Positions 50,481 through 58,274 of a stretch of 64,000 nt of DNA are shown one piece after another. The notes beneath the pieces were generated by a model, which saw only the letters and a program-made list of their open reading frames with translations, was not told the DNA's origin and ran no database searches. Every line of letters starts with the position of its first letter. Within the stretch, counting starts at the first letter, position 1. The DNA comes from Paenibacillus macerans (GTDB lineage: Bacteria > Bacillota > Bacilli > Paenibacillales > Paenibacillaceae): positions 372,001 to 436,000 of the forward strand of contig NZ_UGSI01000001.1 of NCBI RefSeq assembly GCF_900454495.1. The letters run 5' to 3'. A program made the position numbers and the translations under genes.

Positions 50481-50614
50481 CTAACGGTTGCCATAGCGCT
50501 TATTTCACTGACACCCGGCATATTTTGCTTAGATTCAGGCAAATAACGATTCTCACCACCGTTAAAATTTTGAAAAGGGCTTTTTTCATAAATAGCCGCT
50601 GCTGCAACCGTTAG
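50481..50614. repeat. intact 134-bp palindrome-ended repeat (MITE-like, copy B)
   Basis: The ends CTAACGGTTGCCATAGCGCT and (reverse complement of the right end) CTAACGGTTGCAGCAGCGGC form an imperfect terminal inverted repeat of about 24 bp. It is flanked by ATT on both sides. A second copy, in the opposite orientation and split by two insertion sequences, lies at 40996-44285. No coding capacity. Confidence 0.85.
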
Positions 50615-50692
50615 ATTTCCTGCAAGCTCAATTTAATTCGAACACCTAAGCCTTTCCCGGGAAAACTGAAATGTATCAAGGCAACAAGTTGT

Positions 50693-50766
50693 CTTGTGCA
50701 GGAGCGGCAGGGGAAACCTCATACCCGCATACCCATCAATCCCTCCCCTTGCACACAACGTATATA
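50693..50766. other. imperfect stem region related to the fnr-nirC gap
   Basis: TTGTGCAGGAG...CAGGGGA pairs loosely with TCCCCTTGCACACAA. The segment CATACCCAT..CCCTCCC..CAACGTATA resembles 9971-10003. This may be the body of a short RNA ended by the terminator at 50775. No gene is visible from 50393 to the intron ORF at 51225. Confidence 0.4.
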
Positions 50767-50774
50767 CGATGAAG

Positions 50775-50804
50775 GACCTCGCCGGCGGCGGGGTCTTTCT
50801 TTTC
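50775..50804 (+). terminator. intrinsic terminator used as group II intron target
   Basis: GACCTCGCC/GGCGGGGTC with a 3-nt loop and TTTCTTTT tail. The intron begins 4 bases downstream. Confidence 0.85.
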
Positions 50805-50807
50805 TAT

Positions 50808-52695
50808 GTACGCCCAGCATGGGCGTCATCTATAGGGTGAAAGTCCCGAGCGGGGGCTGGCGAGCGCCTACCGCTAGCCAAGGGCAAGGGTGTCCATCGC
50901 GAGGTGGAATCTGAAGGAAGCCGGAGGCAAAAGCACGGGCCAAGGTACACAAACTGGATTTGAGGCAGGATGAACCGGATGAGCTGCCATAACACAGCGA
51001 AATCCAAAGCCGCCAAGGATCACTCCTGTAAACTCCAGTGGTCGTGGGCGGAAAGATGACGTTCTTATCTGGGGAGGCCTGCGGGAGAAAAAAAAAATGC
51101 GAAGTCACTTCGTAACCGCAACCGAGAGGCTGCGCTGAACCCGCAGGAGTCAGCAGAGGCCATAGTACGCAAGTACGGGACGCCGGAAAGCGGAAGGGCC
51201 GAACCGAAAGGAGAGAGGAAACCGATGCGTTCGCGTGAAGAGCAAAGACAGCCGAATATCCCAAAAGGGAGCTGCCAACAAAGAGAAGCGGTGAAGCCGT
51301 CAGGGTATGTTGGAGCGCCGAGTTCTTCATCGGCACAAATCGATCCTTCCTCTCACGAGGCAAGTAACGACTTGTTGGAGCGAATGCTCGAAGGGGAGAA
51401 CCTCAGGCTCGCCTATAAGCGAGTGGTACAAAACGGAGGTGCCCCCGGTGTAGACCGAGTAACGGTAGCGGGGCTACAGGCTTACCTGAACACACGCTGG
51501 GAAACGGTGAAAGATGAACTCCTAACGGGAACGTACAGACCGATACCTGTCAGACGGGTGAAAATCCCCAAACCCGGAGGCGGTGTAAGGCTGCTCGGTA
51601 TCCCGACCGTGATGGACCGCTTCCTCCAACAAGCACTTCTGCAAGTGATGAACCCGATTTTCGATGCCCCCTTCTCTTGGTACAGCTACGGCTTTAGACC
51701 GGGGAAGAGAGCACACGATGCCGTGAAGCAAGCCCAGCGATATATCCAAAGCGGTCTGCGATGGGTCGTAGATATGGATTTGGAAAAGTTCTTTGACCGG
51801 GTGAACCACGACATTCTCATGGCAAGAGTGGCAAGGAGAGTGACAGACAAGCGAGTCTTGAAGCTGATTCGGGCCTACTTGGAAGCCGGAATGATGGAAG
51901 GTGGCATCTGCCAGAAGACGGACGAGGGAACTCCGCAAGGCGGTCCGCTAAGTCCGCTTCTGGCAAACATCTTACTCGATGATTTGGATAAAGAACTGAC
52001 AAAGAGGGGGCTGCGGTTTGTTCGTTACGCGGACGACTGCAACATCTTTGTAGCGAGCAGGCGAGCAGGTGAACGAGTCATGGAATCGGTCACACGATTT
52101 GTGGAAGGAAAGTTGAAACTGAAAGTGAATCGGGACAAAAGTGCAGTGGACAGGCCATGGAACCGGAAGTTTCTTGGCTTTAGTTTCCTGTCGAATAAAC
52201 AGGCGACGATTCGATTGGCTCCCAAGACAATCTCTCGATTTAAAGAGAAGATCCGGGAGTTGACAAACCGTACCCAATCAGTCTCCATGGAGGAACGTAT
52301 ATCTAGACTGAACCGTTACCTCATGGGATGGATTGGATATTTCCGAATCGCATCGGCGAAGAGCCACTGTGAAAGATTCGACCAGTGGATTCGAAGAAGA
52401 CTTCGAATGTGCCTATGGAAACAATGGAAGCGGGTACGCACCCGAATTCGTGAACTTCGGGCACTCGGAGTCCCAGAATGGGCCTGCTATGTTATGGCAA
52501 ACTCCCGCCGGGGTGCATGGGAAATGTCTCGAAACACAAATAACGCCCTTCCGACTTCCTACTGGGAAGTGAAAGGGCTGAAGAGTTTGCTTTCTCGTTA
52601 CCTGGAGCTTTGTTAACCTTTTGGAACCGCCGTATGCGGACCCGCATGTACGGTGGTGTGAGAGGACGGGGGTTAGTCACCCTCTCCTACTCGAT
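50808..52695 (+). mobile_element. group IIC intron with maturase
   Basis: The 5' end GTACGCCCAGCATGGGCG resembles the GUGYG-type start of bacterial class C introns. The 3' end has domain V (ACCGCCGTATGCG/CGCATGTACGGTGGT with a two-base bulge, 52626-52657), a domain VI-like hairpin, and a final CTCCTACTCGAT. It sits directly after a rho-independent terminator, the usual target of group IIC introns. Edges are accurate to a few bases. Confidence 0.88.
51225..52616 (+). CDS. ltrA: group II intron reverse transcriptase/maturase
   Basis: A 463-residue protein encoded in intron domain IV. The RT domain has GAPGVDRVT, RPIPVRRVKIPKPGG, the active-site RYADDCNIF, and the maturase domain X (LNRYLMGWIGYFRIA). 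No HNH endonuclease is present, as in class C maturases. The start ATG follows AAAGGAGAG. The frame is intact, so the intron may still be mobile. Confidence 0.95.
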   Translation: MRSREEQRQPNIPKGSCQQREAVKPSGYVGAPSSSSAQIDPSSHEASNDLLERMLEGENLRLAYKRVVQNGGAPGVDRVTVAGLQAYLNTRWETVKDELLTGTYRPIPVRRVKIPKPGGGVRLLGIPTVMDRFLQQALLQVMNPIFDAPFSWYSYGFRPGKRAHDAVKQAQRYIQSGLRWVVDMDLEKFFDRVNHDILMARVARRVTDKRVLKLIRAYLEAGMMEGGICQKTDEGTPQGGPLSPLLANILLDDLDKELTKRGLRFVRYADDCNIFVASRRAGERVMESVTRFVEGKLKLKVNRDKSAVDRPWNRKFLGFSFLSNKQATIRLAPKTISRFKEKIRELTNRTQSVSMEERISRLNRYLMGWIGYFRIASAKSHCERFDQWIRRRLRMCLWKQWKRVRTRIRELRALGVPEWACYVMANSRRGAWEMSRNTNNALPTSYWEVKGLKSLLSRYLELC

Positions 52696-52762
52696 TAATA
52701 AATAGAAAAATACGGGCATATCGTTAAGAGAGCACCATTTGGACAAGGAGGCGAAGGTGGAT

Positions 52763-53029
52763 ATGCTCGATAAATTTGTAGTCAGCATGGCGACGCTGCG
52801 AATGTTCTCCGGGACCGTCGAGATTTTGGCGGCCCTGCTCATGCTGAAGCTGGGAAGGGTGGATAAGGCGCTGGCCGTCAATTCGGCGCTGGCATTCGTC
52901 GGACCGACGGTTCTGCTTGTCACGACGTCCATCGGACTGGCCGGAATCGCCGACAAGCTGTCCTGGGGAAAAATGATTTGGATCGGCTGCGGCGTCGCCT
53001 GTCTCTTAATTGGGATTTTGAAGAAATGA
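52763..53029 (+). CDS. yqhV: YqhV family membrane protein (DUF2619)
   Basis: An 88-residue protein with three hydrophobic segments (EILAALLMLKL, ALAFVGPTVLLVTTSIGLAGI, MIWIGCGVACLLIGIL). It is found upstream of spoIIIAA in many spore formers. Start uncertain between ATG 52763 and GTG 52757, both downstream of AAGGAGG (52745-52751). Function unknown; often sporulation-linked by context. Confidence 0.82.
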   Translation: MLDKFVVSMATLRMFSGTVEILAALLMLKLGRVDKALAVNSALAFVGPTVLLVTTSIGLAGIADKLSWGKMIWIGCGVACLLIGILKK

Positions 53030-53040
53030 TAGATTGCCCG

Positions 53041-53069
53041 GAATAATGACAAAGTACAGGCATACATAT
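53041..53069 (+). promoter_or_regulatory. candidate sigma-E promoter of the spoIIIA operon
   Basis: GAATAAT-N13-CATACATAT resembles the mother-cell sigma-E -35 and -10 elements (about ATA-type and CATACAAT). It is placed 112 bases before spoIIIAA, as expected for this sigma-E operon. Confidence 0.45.
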
Positions 53070-53103
53070 GAGGTATAGCAAAAAAAATCATTAAAGTTAG
53101 AGT

Positions 53104-53159
53104 TCAAAAGTCAGGTATTTCGTGAGCAAAAGATGACTTTTTGAACAGCCTCTTAAGAT
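53104..53159. repeat. short palindromic repeat before spoIIIAA
   Basis: GTTCAAAAGTC pairs with GACTTTTTGAAC and is followed by AGCCTCTTAAG. A shorter relative lies before spoIIIAE (55361-55399) and a trace before the yqhQ group end (GTTCTGAACAACCT at 44423-44436). Confidence 0.6.
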
Positions 53160-53180
53160 TAAGAGTTTTGGGGGTACGCC

Positions 53181-54179
53181 ATGAACCCAAGTTGGTTAAC
53201 CGTATTTCCCGACAACATCCGGGCTTTGCTGCTCAAGCTGCCGCCTTCCATTTTTCCCGTTCTGGAAGAGATTCGCATTCGCGAGGGACGCCCGCTTGAG
53301 ATTAATTCAGGCGGCCGCTACTATTTTGTGACACCGGACGGAAGCCTGACGCAAAATCCGGAGGCAGCCTACAAGCCGGGAAAACAGGACGGCAACCGGC
53401 TGCTGGATCTGATCACCAACCACTCGCTTTATACGATGGAGGAAGAGCTTCGCAAAGGCTTCATCACGATAGCGGGGGGGCACCGGATCGGACTGGCCGG
53501 CAGGACTTTGCTAAGCGGAGGTAAGGTGGAGCATTTGCGCGATATCAGCGGATTTAATGTGCGGATCGCCCGGGAGGTCAAAGGCATCGCCGACCCGATT
53601 TTGCCAAGGCTGCTCGATTTCAAGCGCAGAAGCGTATACCATACGCTGATTTTGTCTCCCCCGCAGCAAGGCAAAACGACATTGATCCGCGATTTGGCCC
53701 GGCAAATCAGCAGCGGAACCTGGGGGCACCCGGAGGCGTCCTGGCCGGGGCTGAAAGTGGCCGTCGTCGATGAACGTTCGGAGATCGCCGGCTGCAAAAA
53801 AGGCGTTCCCGGATTTGACGTCGGTCCCCGCACGGACGTCATGGACGGCTGTCCGAAAGCGGAAGGGATCATGATGATGATCCGCTCCATGTCGCCGGAC
53901 GTGCTGATCGTGGACGAGATCGGGCGGCCGGAGGATGCCGATGCTTTGGCCGAGGCGCTGCATGCCGGGGTGCGCGTCATCTGCACGGCGCATGGGGCGA
54001 GTTTGGACGACCTGTCCTCGCGGCCGGCGTTGGCCAAGCTGTCGGAAACCGGCTTTTTCCAAATGTACGCGGTGCTTGCGCGGACGGAAAAGGGACTGGC
54101 TTTCAGGCTCTGGGACGGAAAACGGCGGGGAATTCAGCTGCACGGGGCGGAATGGAAAGGCAGGGAGGAGCATGCTTAA
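53181..54179 (+). CDS. spoIIIAA: stage III sporulation protein AA (ATPase)
   Basis: A 332-residue secretion-type ATPase of the SpoIIIA channel. Walker A is SPPQQGKTTLIRDLAR, Walker B VLIVDEIGRPED, with EELRKGFITIAGGHRIGL upstream. It powers the mother-cell side of the feeding-tube complex that supports sigma-G activity in the forespore. Its stop overlaps the spoIIIAB start by 8 bases. Confidence 0.96.
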   Translation: MNPSWLTVFPDNIRALLLKLPPSIFPVLEEIRIREGRPLEINSGGRYYFVTPDGSLTQNPEAAYKPGKQDGNRLLDLITNHSLYTMEEELRKGFITIAGGHRIGLAGRTLLSGGKVEHLRDISGFNVRIAREVKGIADPILPRLLDFKRRSVYHTLILSPPQQGKTTLIRDLARQISSGTWGHPEASWPGLKVAVVDERSEIAGCKKGVPGFDVGPRTDVMDGCPKAEGIMMMIRSMSPDVLIVDEIGRPEDADALAEALHAGVRVICTAHGASLDDLSSRPALAKLSETGFFQMYAVLARTEKGLAFRLWDGKRRGIQLHGAEWKGREEHA

Positions 54180-54690
54180 AATGTTCGGGGCCGCGCTCGT
54201 CATTTTGGCGGCAACTTTAGCCGGATGGGTGCAGGCGAGGCAGTTCGCCAGCCGGCCGAACCAGATCCGCAGGCTGATCCTGGCGCTAAAACGGCTGGAA
54301 ACCGAAATCATGTACGGTTTTACGCCGCTTCCCGACGCGCTGCGGCGGATCGGGGAACAAAGCCAGGAGCCGGTGAGAGCCATCTTCGTCACCGCGGCGG
54401 ACAACATGAGCGCCTCCAACCGTTTGAGCGCCCAGGAAAGCCTGGAGCAGGCCGCCATCAACGTTTGGCAATTTACCGCCATGAAGGCCCCTGAGCAGGA
54501 GGTGATCCGCCAGCTCAGCTATACGCTTGGGACAAGCGACCGGAAGGATCAGTTAAGACATCTGGCGACGGCCGTCCGGCAGCTGGAGAGCGAGGAATCC
54601 GCGGCCCGGGAAGAGCAAGCCCGCTATGAGAAAATGTACCGCAGCCTGGGGCTTTTATGCGGAGCGTTCATCGTCATTCTGTTCTACTGA
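54172..54690 (+). CDS. spoIIIAB: stage III sporulation protein AB
   Basis: A 172-residue GspF-like membrane protein. An N-terminal hydrophobic segment (FGAALVILAATLAGWV), a cytosolic helical domain (RRLILALKRLETEIMYGFTPLPDAL in two blocks) and a C-terminal hydrophobic tail (LGLLCGAFIVILFY) are visible. The ATG at 54172 follows GGGAGGAG. Size equals the family norm. Confidence 0.94.
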   Translation: MLKMFGAALVILAATLAGWVQARQFASRPNQIRRLILALKRLETEIMYGFTPLPDALRRIGEQSQEPVRAIFVTAADNMSASNRLSAQESLEQAAINVWQFTAMKAPEQEVIRQLSYTLGTSDRKDQLRHLATAVRQLESEESAAREEQARYEKMYRSLGLLCGAFIVILFY

Positions 54691-54749
54691 ATTCATTTCC
54701 CTCCAGGGCTGATTGTCGCCTGTGAAATCGATCGTGAGGTGCCAAATCA

Positions 54750-54953
54750 ATGAACATAGAAGTGAACGCCATATTTCAAATCGCGGGCATCGGCATTATT
54801 ATCGCCATGATCCATACGGTGTTGAAGCAGATGGGAAAAGAGGACATGGCGCATTGGGTAACGCTGATCGGGTTCGTCGTCGTGCTGTTTATGGTCATCC
54901 GGCTGCTGGACAATCTGTTTCAAGAAATCAAATCGATCTTTTTGTTTCAGTAG
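54750..54953 (+). CDS. spoIIIAC: stage III sporulation protein AC
   Basis: A 67-residue protein with two membrane helices (IFQIAGIGIIIAMIHTVL; VTLIGFVVVLFMVIRLL) joined by KQMGKEDMAHW. The family is this short. It is the small membrane subunit of the SpoIIIA channel and is followed 10 bases later by spoIIIAD. Confidence 0.95.
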   Translation: MNIEVNAIFQIAGIGIIIAMIHTVLKQMGKEDMAHWVTLIGFVVVLFMVIRLLDNLFQEIKSIFLFQ

Positions 54954-54963
54954 GTGAGCTCCG

Positions 54964-55353
54964 GTGGAAATTATCCAGGTTGTAGGGCTGGGACTGATCG
55001 CGACGGTGCTGATTCTGGTCATCAAAGAACAAAAGCCGATGTTTGCCTTTTTGATCGCCGCCAGCACGGGCATCCTCATTTTTCTGTATCTGATCGGCAA
55101 AATCGGGAGCATCATCGAGGTGCTGGAGGATTTGGCCGAAAAATCCGGCGTGCAGATGATCTATCTGAAAACGATCCTGAAAATCATCGGCATCGCCTAC
55201 ATCGCCGAGTTTGGGGCGCAAATCGTCCGCGACGCGGGGCAGGAAGCCATCGCTTCGAAAATTGAAATGGCGGGCAAGGTGCTGATCATGGTGCTCGCGA
55301 TCCCGATCATCAGCATCATTATAGAAACGGTAATCAAGCTGCTGCCGGCTTAA
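54964..55353 (+). CDS. spoIIIAD: stage III sporulation protein AD
   Basis: A 129-residue membrane protein, GTG start behind TAGGTGAG. The helices include VGLGLIATVLILVIKEQKP and KVLIMVLAIPIISIIIETV; the conserved YLKTILKIIGIAYIAEFGAQ lies between. Component of the SpoIIIA channel membrane platform. Confidence 0.95.
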   Translation: MEIIQVVGLGLIATVLILVIKEQKPMFAFLIAASTGILIFLYLIGKIGSIIEVLEDLAEKSGVQMIYLKTILKIIGIAYIAEFGAQIVRDAGQEAIASKIEMAGKVLIMVLAIPIISIIIETVIKLLPA

Positions 55354-55360
55354 AGTGAAA

Positions 55361-55399
55361 GTTCAGAAAGTCAGGCTTTAGCACCGAACAACCTCTTAA
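55361..55399. repeat. short palindromic repeat before spoIIIAE
   Basis: GTTCAGAAAGTCAGG ... GAACAACCTCTTAA is the same element type as at 53104-53159 with the central arm deleted, inside the operon. Confidence 0.55.
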
Positions 55400-55416
55400 A
55401 GAGGGTGGGGAGACGG

Positions 55417-56616
55417 ATGATAGGAACGACAAACGAGCTCTGGCGCTGCAAAACGCTGTTTCTGATCGTCCTCGGCGCTCTGCTGGTGTGGTTGATCCCG
55501 CAGGTCTCGCTTGCCGAAGGCGCGGACGGAGGCTGGATCAAGCGGCAAGCCGAAGAGCTGCCGACCGACCAGGTGGAGACTTACTGGCAGCAGTTGATGA
55601 AAGATTACGGCGGATTTTTTCCGGATCAGAAGCTCCCGTCCTTTATGGATATGCTGCTTGCGCAAGATCAAAGCTTCAGCCTAAAGACGGGATTAACCGG
55701 TCTGATGAAATATATGTGGCACGAGGTCCTGTATAACGGCCGCATTCTGGTAACGATCGTGCTGCTGTCCATCTTCAGCATGATCCTGGAGACGCTGCAA
55801 ACGGCGTTCGAACGCAATCAGGTCAGCAAAGTCGCGTACTCCATCTGCTATCTGGTCATCCTTGTGCTGGCGATCAACAGCTTCCATGTGGCGATTACGT
55901 ACGCCAGCAATGCCATCGGCGGCATGATCGACTTCATGATGGCGATGGTGCCGCTGCTGTTCACGCTGCTGGCCTCCATGGGCGGCGCGGTCACCGTCAC
56001 GGTCACTCATCCGCTCGTCGTGTTTATGGTGCACGCGGTCGGCACGGCGGTGCATACGATCGTTTTCCCGCTGCTCTTTTTCTCGGCGTTGCTGCATATC
56101 GTCAGCTCCCTGTCGGACAAATACAAGCTGACCCAGCTCGCCGATCTGCTGCGCTCCATCAGCATGGCGTTGCTCGGGGTGCTGCTGACCGTCTTCCTGG
56201 GGGTCATCTCCGTGAAAGGCATCGCCGGTTCGGTGACCGACGGGGTGACGCTGCGGGCGGCTAAATATTTAACCGGCAATTTCGTGCCGGTCGTCGGCAA
56301 GGTGTTCGCCGACGCGACGGACACGGTGATCTCCGCGTCGCTGCTGGTGAAAAACTCGATCGGGCTCGTCGGCGTCATCATTCTGTTGTTTCTCTGCGCT
56401 TTCCCGGCGATCAAAATCATCACGCTGGCGCTGATCTTCAACCTTTCGGCAGCGGTGATGCAGCCGCTTGGCGATTCGCCGATCGTCACCTGCCTGGAAA
56501 CGATCGGCAAGAGCATGCTGTACGTTTTTGCCGCGCTCGCGGCCGTCGGGCTGATGTTTTTTCTGGCGATTACGATCATGCTCACCGCCGGCAACATTAC
56601 GGTCATGATGAGGTAA
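55417..56616 (+). CDS. spoIIIAE: stage III sporulation protein AE
   Basis: A 399-residue protein with a signal-like N-terminus (LFLIVLGALLVWLIPQVSLA), an extracytoplasmic region and about 8 membrane helices with the conserved GVTLRAAKYLTGNFVPVVG block. Largest membrane subunit of the SpoIIIA channel. The ATG at 55417 follows GGGTGGGGAG. Confidence 0.95.
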   Translation: MIGTTNELWRCKTLFLIVLGALLVWLIPQVSLAEGADGGWIKRQAEELPTDQVETYWQQLMKDYGGFFPDQKLPSFMDMLLAQDQSFSLKTGLTGLMKYMWHEVLYNGRILVTIVLLSIFSMILETLQTAFERNQVSKVAYSICYLVILVLAINSFHVAITYASNAIGGMIDFMMAMVPLLFTLLASMGGAVTVTVTHPLVVFMVHAVGTAVHTIVFPLLFFSALLHIVSSLSDKYKLTQLADLLRSISMALLGVLLTVFLGVISVKGIAGSVTDGVTLRAAKYLTGNFVPVVGKVFADATDTVISASLLVKNSIGLVGVIILLFLCAFPAIKIITLALIFNLSAAVMQPLGDSPIVTCLETIGKSMLYVFAALAAVGLMFFLAITIMLTAGNITVMMR

Positions 56617-56659
56617 GCGCGGGGGGCGCCCCGCCGGAAACGGGAAGGTGATCCAAGCG

Positions 56660-57487
56660 ATGAACTGGCTAGCGGAATGGCTGAAAGAAATCATTTTTAT
56701 CGTACTCATCGCCGTCTTTGTCGATCTGCTTCTCCCCAATCGCGCGATGGAACGCTACGTCAAGCTTGTCGTGAGCCTGCTGATCTTGCTGACACTGATC
56801 TCCCCGGTCATGCGCTTCTTAAGCTCCGATGCCAAGAAAGAGCTGGAAACGGCTTTTTCCGAAAGCATCGAAGGGCTGGAGAACGAAGCGGCCGGGCAAA
56901 GCACGGAAGCGATTTTGCGGCAGGGCGAAGAACTGCGCCAGAAGCAGGAAGCCGAGGCGCTGCAGTGGGCGGGGGAAGAAACGGCGCGGCAAATGAAGGA
57001 GCAGATCGAACGCGAGACCGGGCAGCCAGTAGAGCGGGTATCGGTTAAACTGACCACAAAACCCGCGAAGACGGGGGCGGACAAGGAAGGCGCGAGCCCG
57101 CCGGCAGCGGAGCCGGTCATCTCCGAAGTTGAGGTGGTCATGGCCGAGGCCAAGACGGAATCGTCCGACGCGGACAGCAATGCTTCCGGGCGGGGGCCGG
57201 AGATAACGGTTGCACCTATCGAAAAAATAACGGTCCGCGTTGGCGCAAACACAAATGAGAGTTCCGAACAAAGGCCAAGCAGCGGTGCGAACGACCCAAC
57301 CACTGAGGCGATGGCCGGCTCCGGTGGCGACACGGTGGAAAGGAAGCGTTCCGGAGAGAATGGGAATCTCGTGAATGAAGCGGTGCCGGAAATGCTCGTG
57401 ACACAAATTGAGGAGCTGCTGAGCAAAAACTGGGGGGTTGCCGAAAATGCCGTAACGATCATCCGGCCGCAGGCGGAAAAAAGCTAG
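56660..57487 (+). CDS. spoIIIAF: stage III sporulation protein AF
   Basis: A 275-residue protein. Two N-terminal membrane helices (IIFIVLIAVFVDLLLP; YVKLVVSLLILLTLISPVM) match the family. The rest is a long soluble part, including a low-complexity Glu/Ala/Ser/Thr/Gly-rich stretch (about residues 140-245), which makes it clearly longer than the roughly 200 residues of B. subtilis. The C-terminal VTQIEELLSKNWGV segment is family-like. The ATG at 56660 is preferred over GTG 56648. Confidence 0.9.
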   Translation: MNWLAEWLKEIIFIVLIAVFVDLLLPNRAMERYVKLVVSLLILLTLISPVMRFLSSDAKKELETAFSESIEGLENEAAGQSTEAILRQGEELRQKQEAEALQWAGEETARQMKEQIERETGQPVERVSVKLTTKPAKTGADKEGASPPAAEPVISEVEVVMAEAKTESSDADSNASGRGPEITVAPIEKITVRVGANTNESSEQRPSSGANDPTTEAMAGSGGDTVERKRSGENGNLVNEAVPEMLVTQIEELLSKNWGVAENAVTIIRPQAEKS

Positions 57488-57504
57488 TCGGGAGGTGAAG
57501 GGAC

Positions 57505-58146
57505 ATGCCGGGATGGCTGAAAAAGCTTGAGCAATGGATCGGCAAAGGCGCGGACGGGAAGAAGCGCGCAAATACGTTCCGCCTGCTGCTGATTCTCGGA
57601 TTGGCAGGCATCGCGATTATGCTGTTCAACTCTTTTGTGAACGTTAAGGAGGTGGATAACGGGGGGGAAGGCCGAGAACCGCCGGTGATGCAGGATCTGG
57701 CGTCCGAGGCCATGGAAGAGAGCGCCGCCGGCGGCGAATTCAACAGCATTGAGTTGTCGCTGGAGAACAAAACGAAGGAGATTTTGGAAAAAATCGTCGG
57801 CGTCGGCGCGGTGGATGTCCTCGTTACGATCGATTCGACGGAGGAGGTCGTCGTGCAGCGCAACGTAAAGGATACCCAGGAATTGACGGAGGAGAGCGAC
57901 GCGGACGGGGGGAGGCGCCATGTGACGCAATATACCCGCGACGGTCAAATCGTGACTTACGAAAATTCCGGCAGCGAGCAGCCCATCGTCACAAAAAAAA
58001 TCAAGCCGAAAATCCGCGGGGTTCTCGTCGTCGCGAGGGGGGCAGAAAACAAAACGGTGAAAGGCCTGATCGTGGACGCTGTCGAGAAGGGATTAAATGT
58101 TCCGGCGTACCGGATATCCGTCGTTCCCCGCAAGCAGTCCCAGTAG
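57505..58146 (+). CDS. spoIIIAG: stage III sporulation protein AG
   Basis: A 213-residue protein with one membrane helix (FRLLLILGLAGIAIMLFNSF) near residue 30 and an extracytoplasmic ring-building domain (KTKEILEKIVGVGAVDVLVTI..., PKIRGVLVVARGAENKTVKGLIV). In the family it forms a 30-subunit ring in the space between mother cell and forespore. Confidence 0.95.
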   Translation: MPGWLKKLEQWIGKGADGKKRANTFRLLLILGLAGIAIMLFNSFVNVKEVDNGGEGREPPVMQDLASEAMEESAAGGEFNSIELSLENKTKEILEKIVGVGAVDVLVTIDSTEEVVVQRNVKDTQELTEESDADGGRRHVTQYTRDGQIVTYENSGSEQPIVTKKIKPKIRGVLVVARGAENKTVKGLIVDAVEKGLNVPAYRISVVPRKQSQ

Positions 58147-58274
58147 TTCTCAGAGCCGCTTTCTTAAGAAGAGGGAGTTATGCTCACAAACCAAAGCGGA
58201 TGCTGCCGAAGCAAGTTTTGTTCGAAGCTTATTCAGGAAGCAACGCTCACAAAACTTTTAGGAGGAATCTTTTT

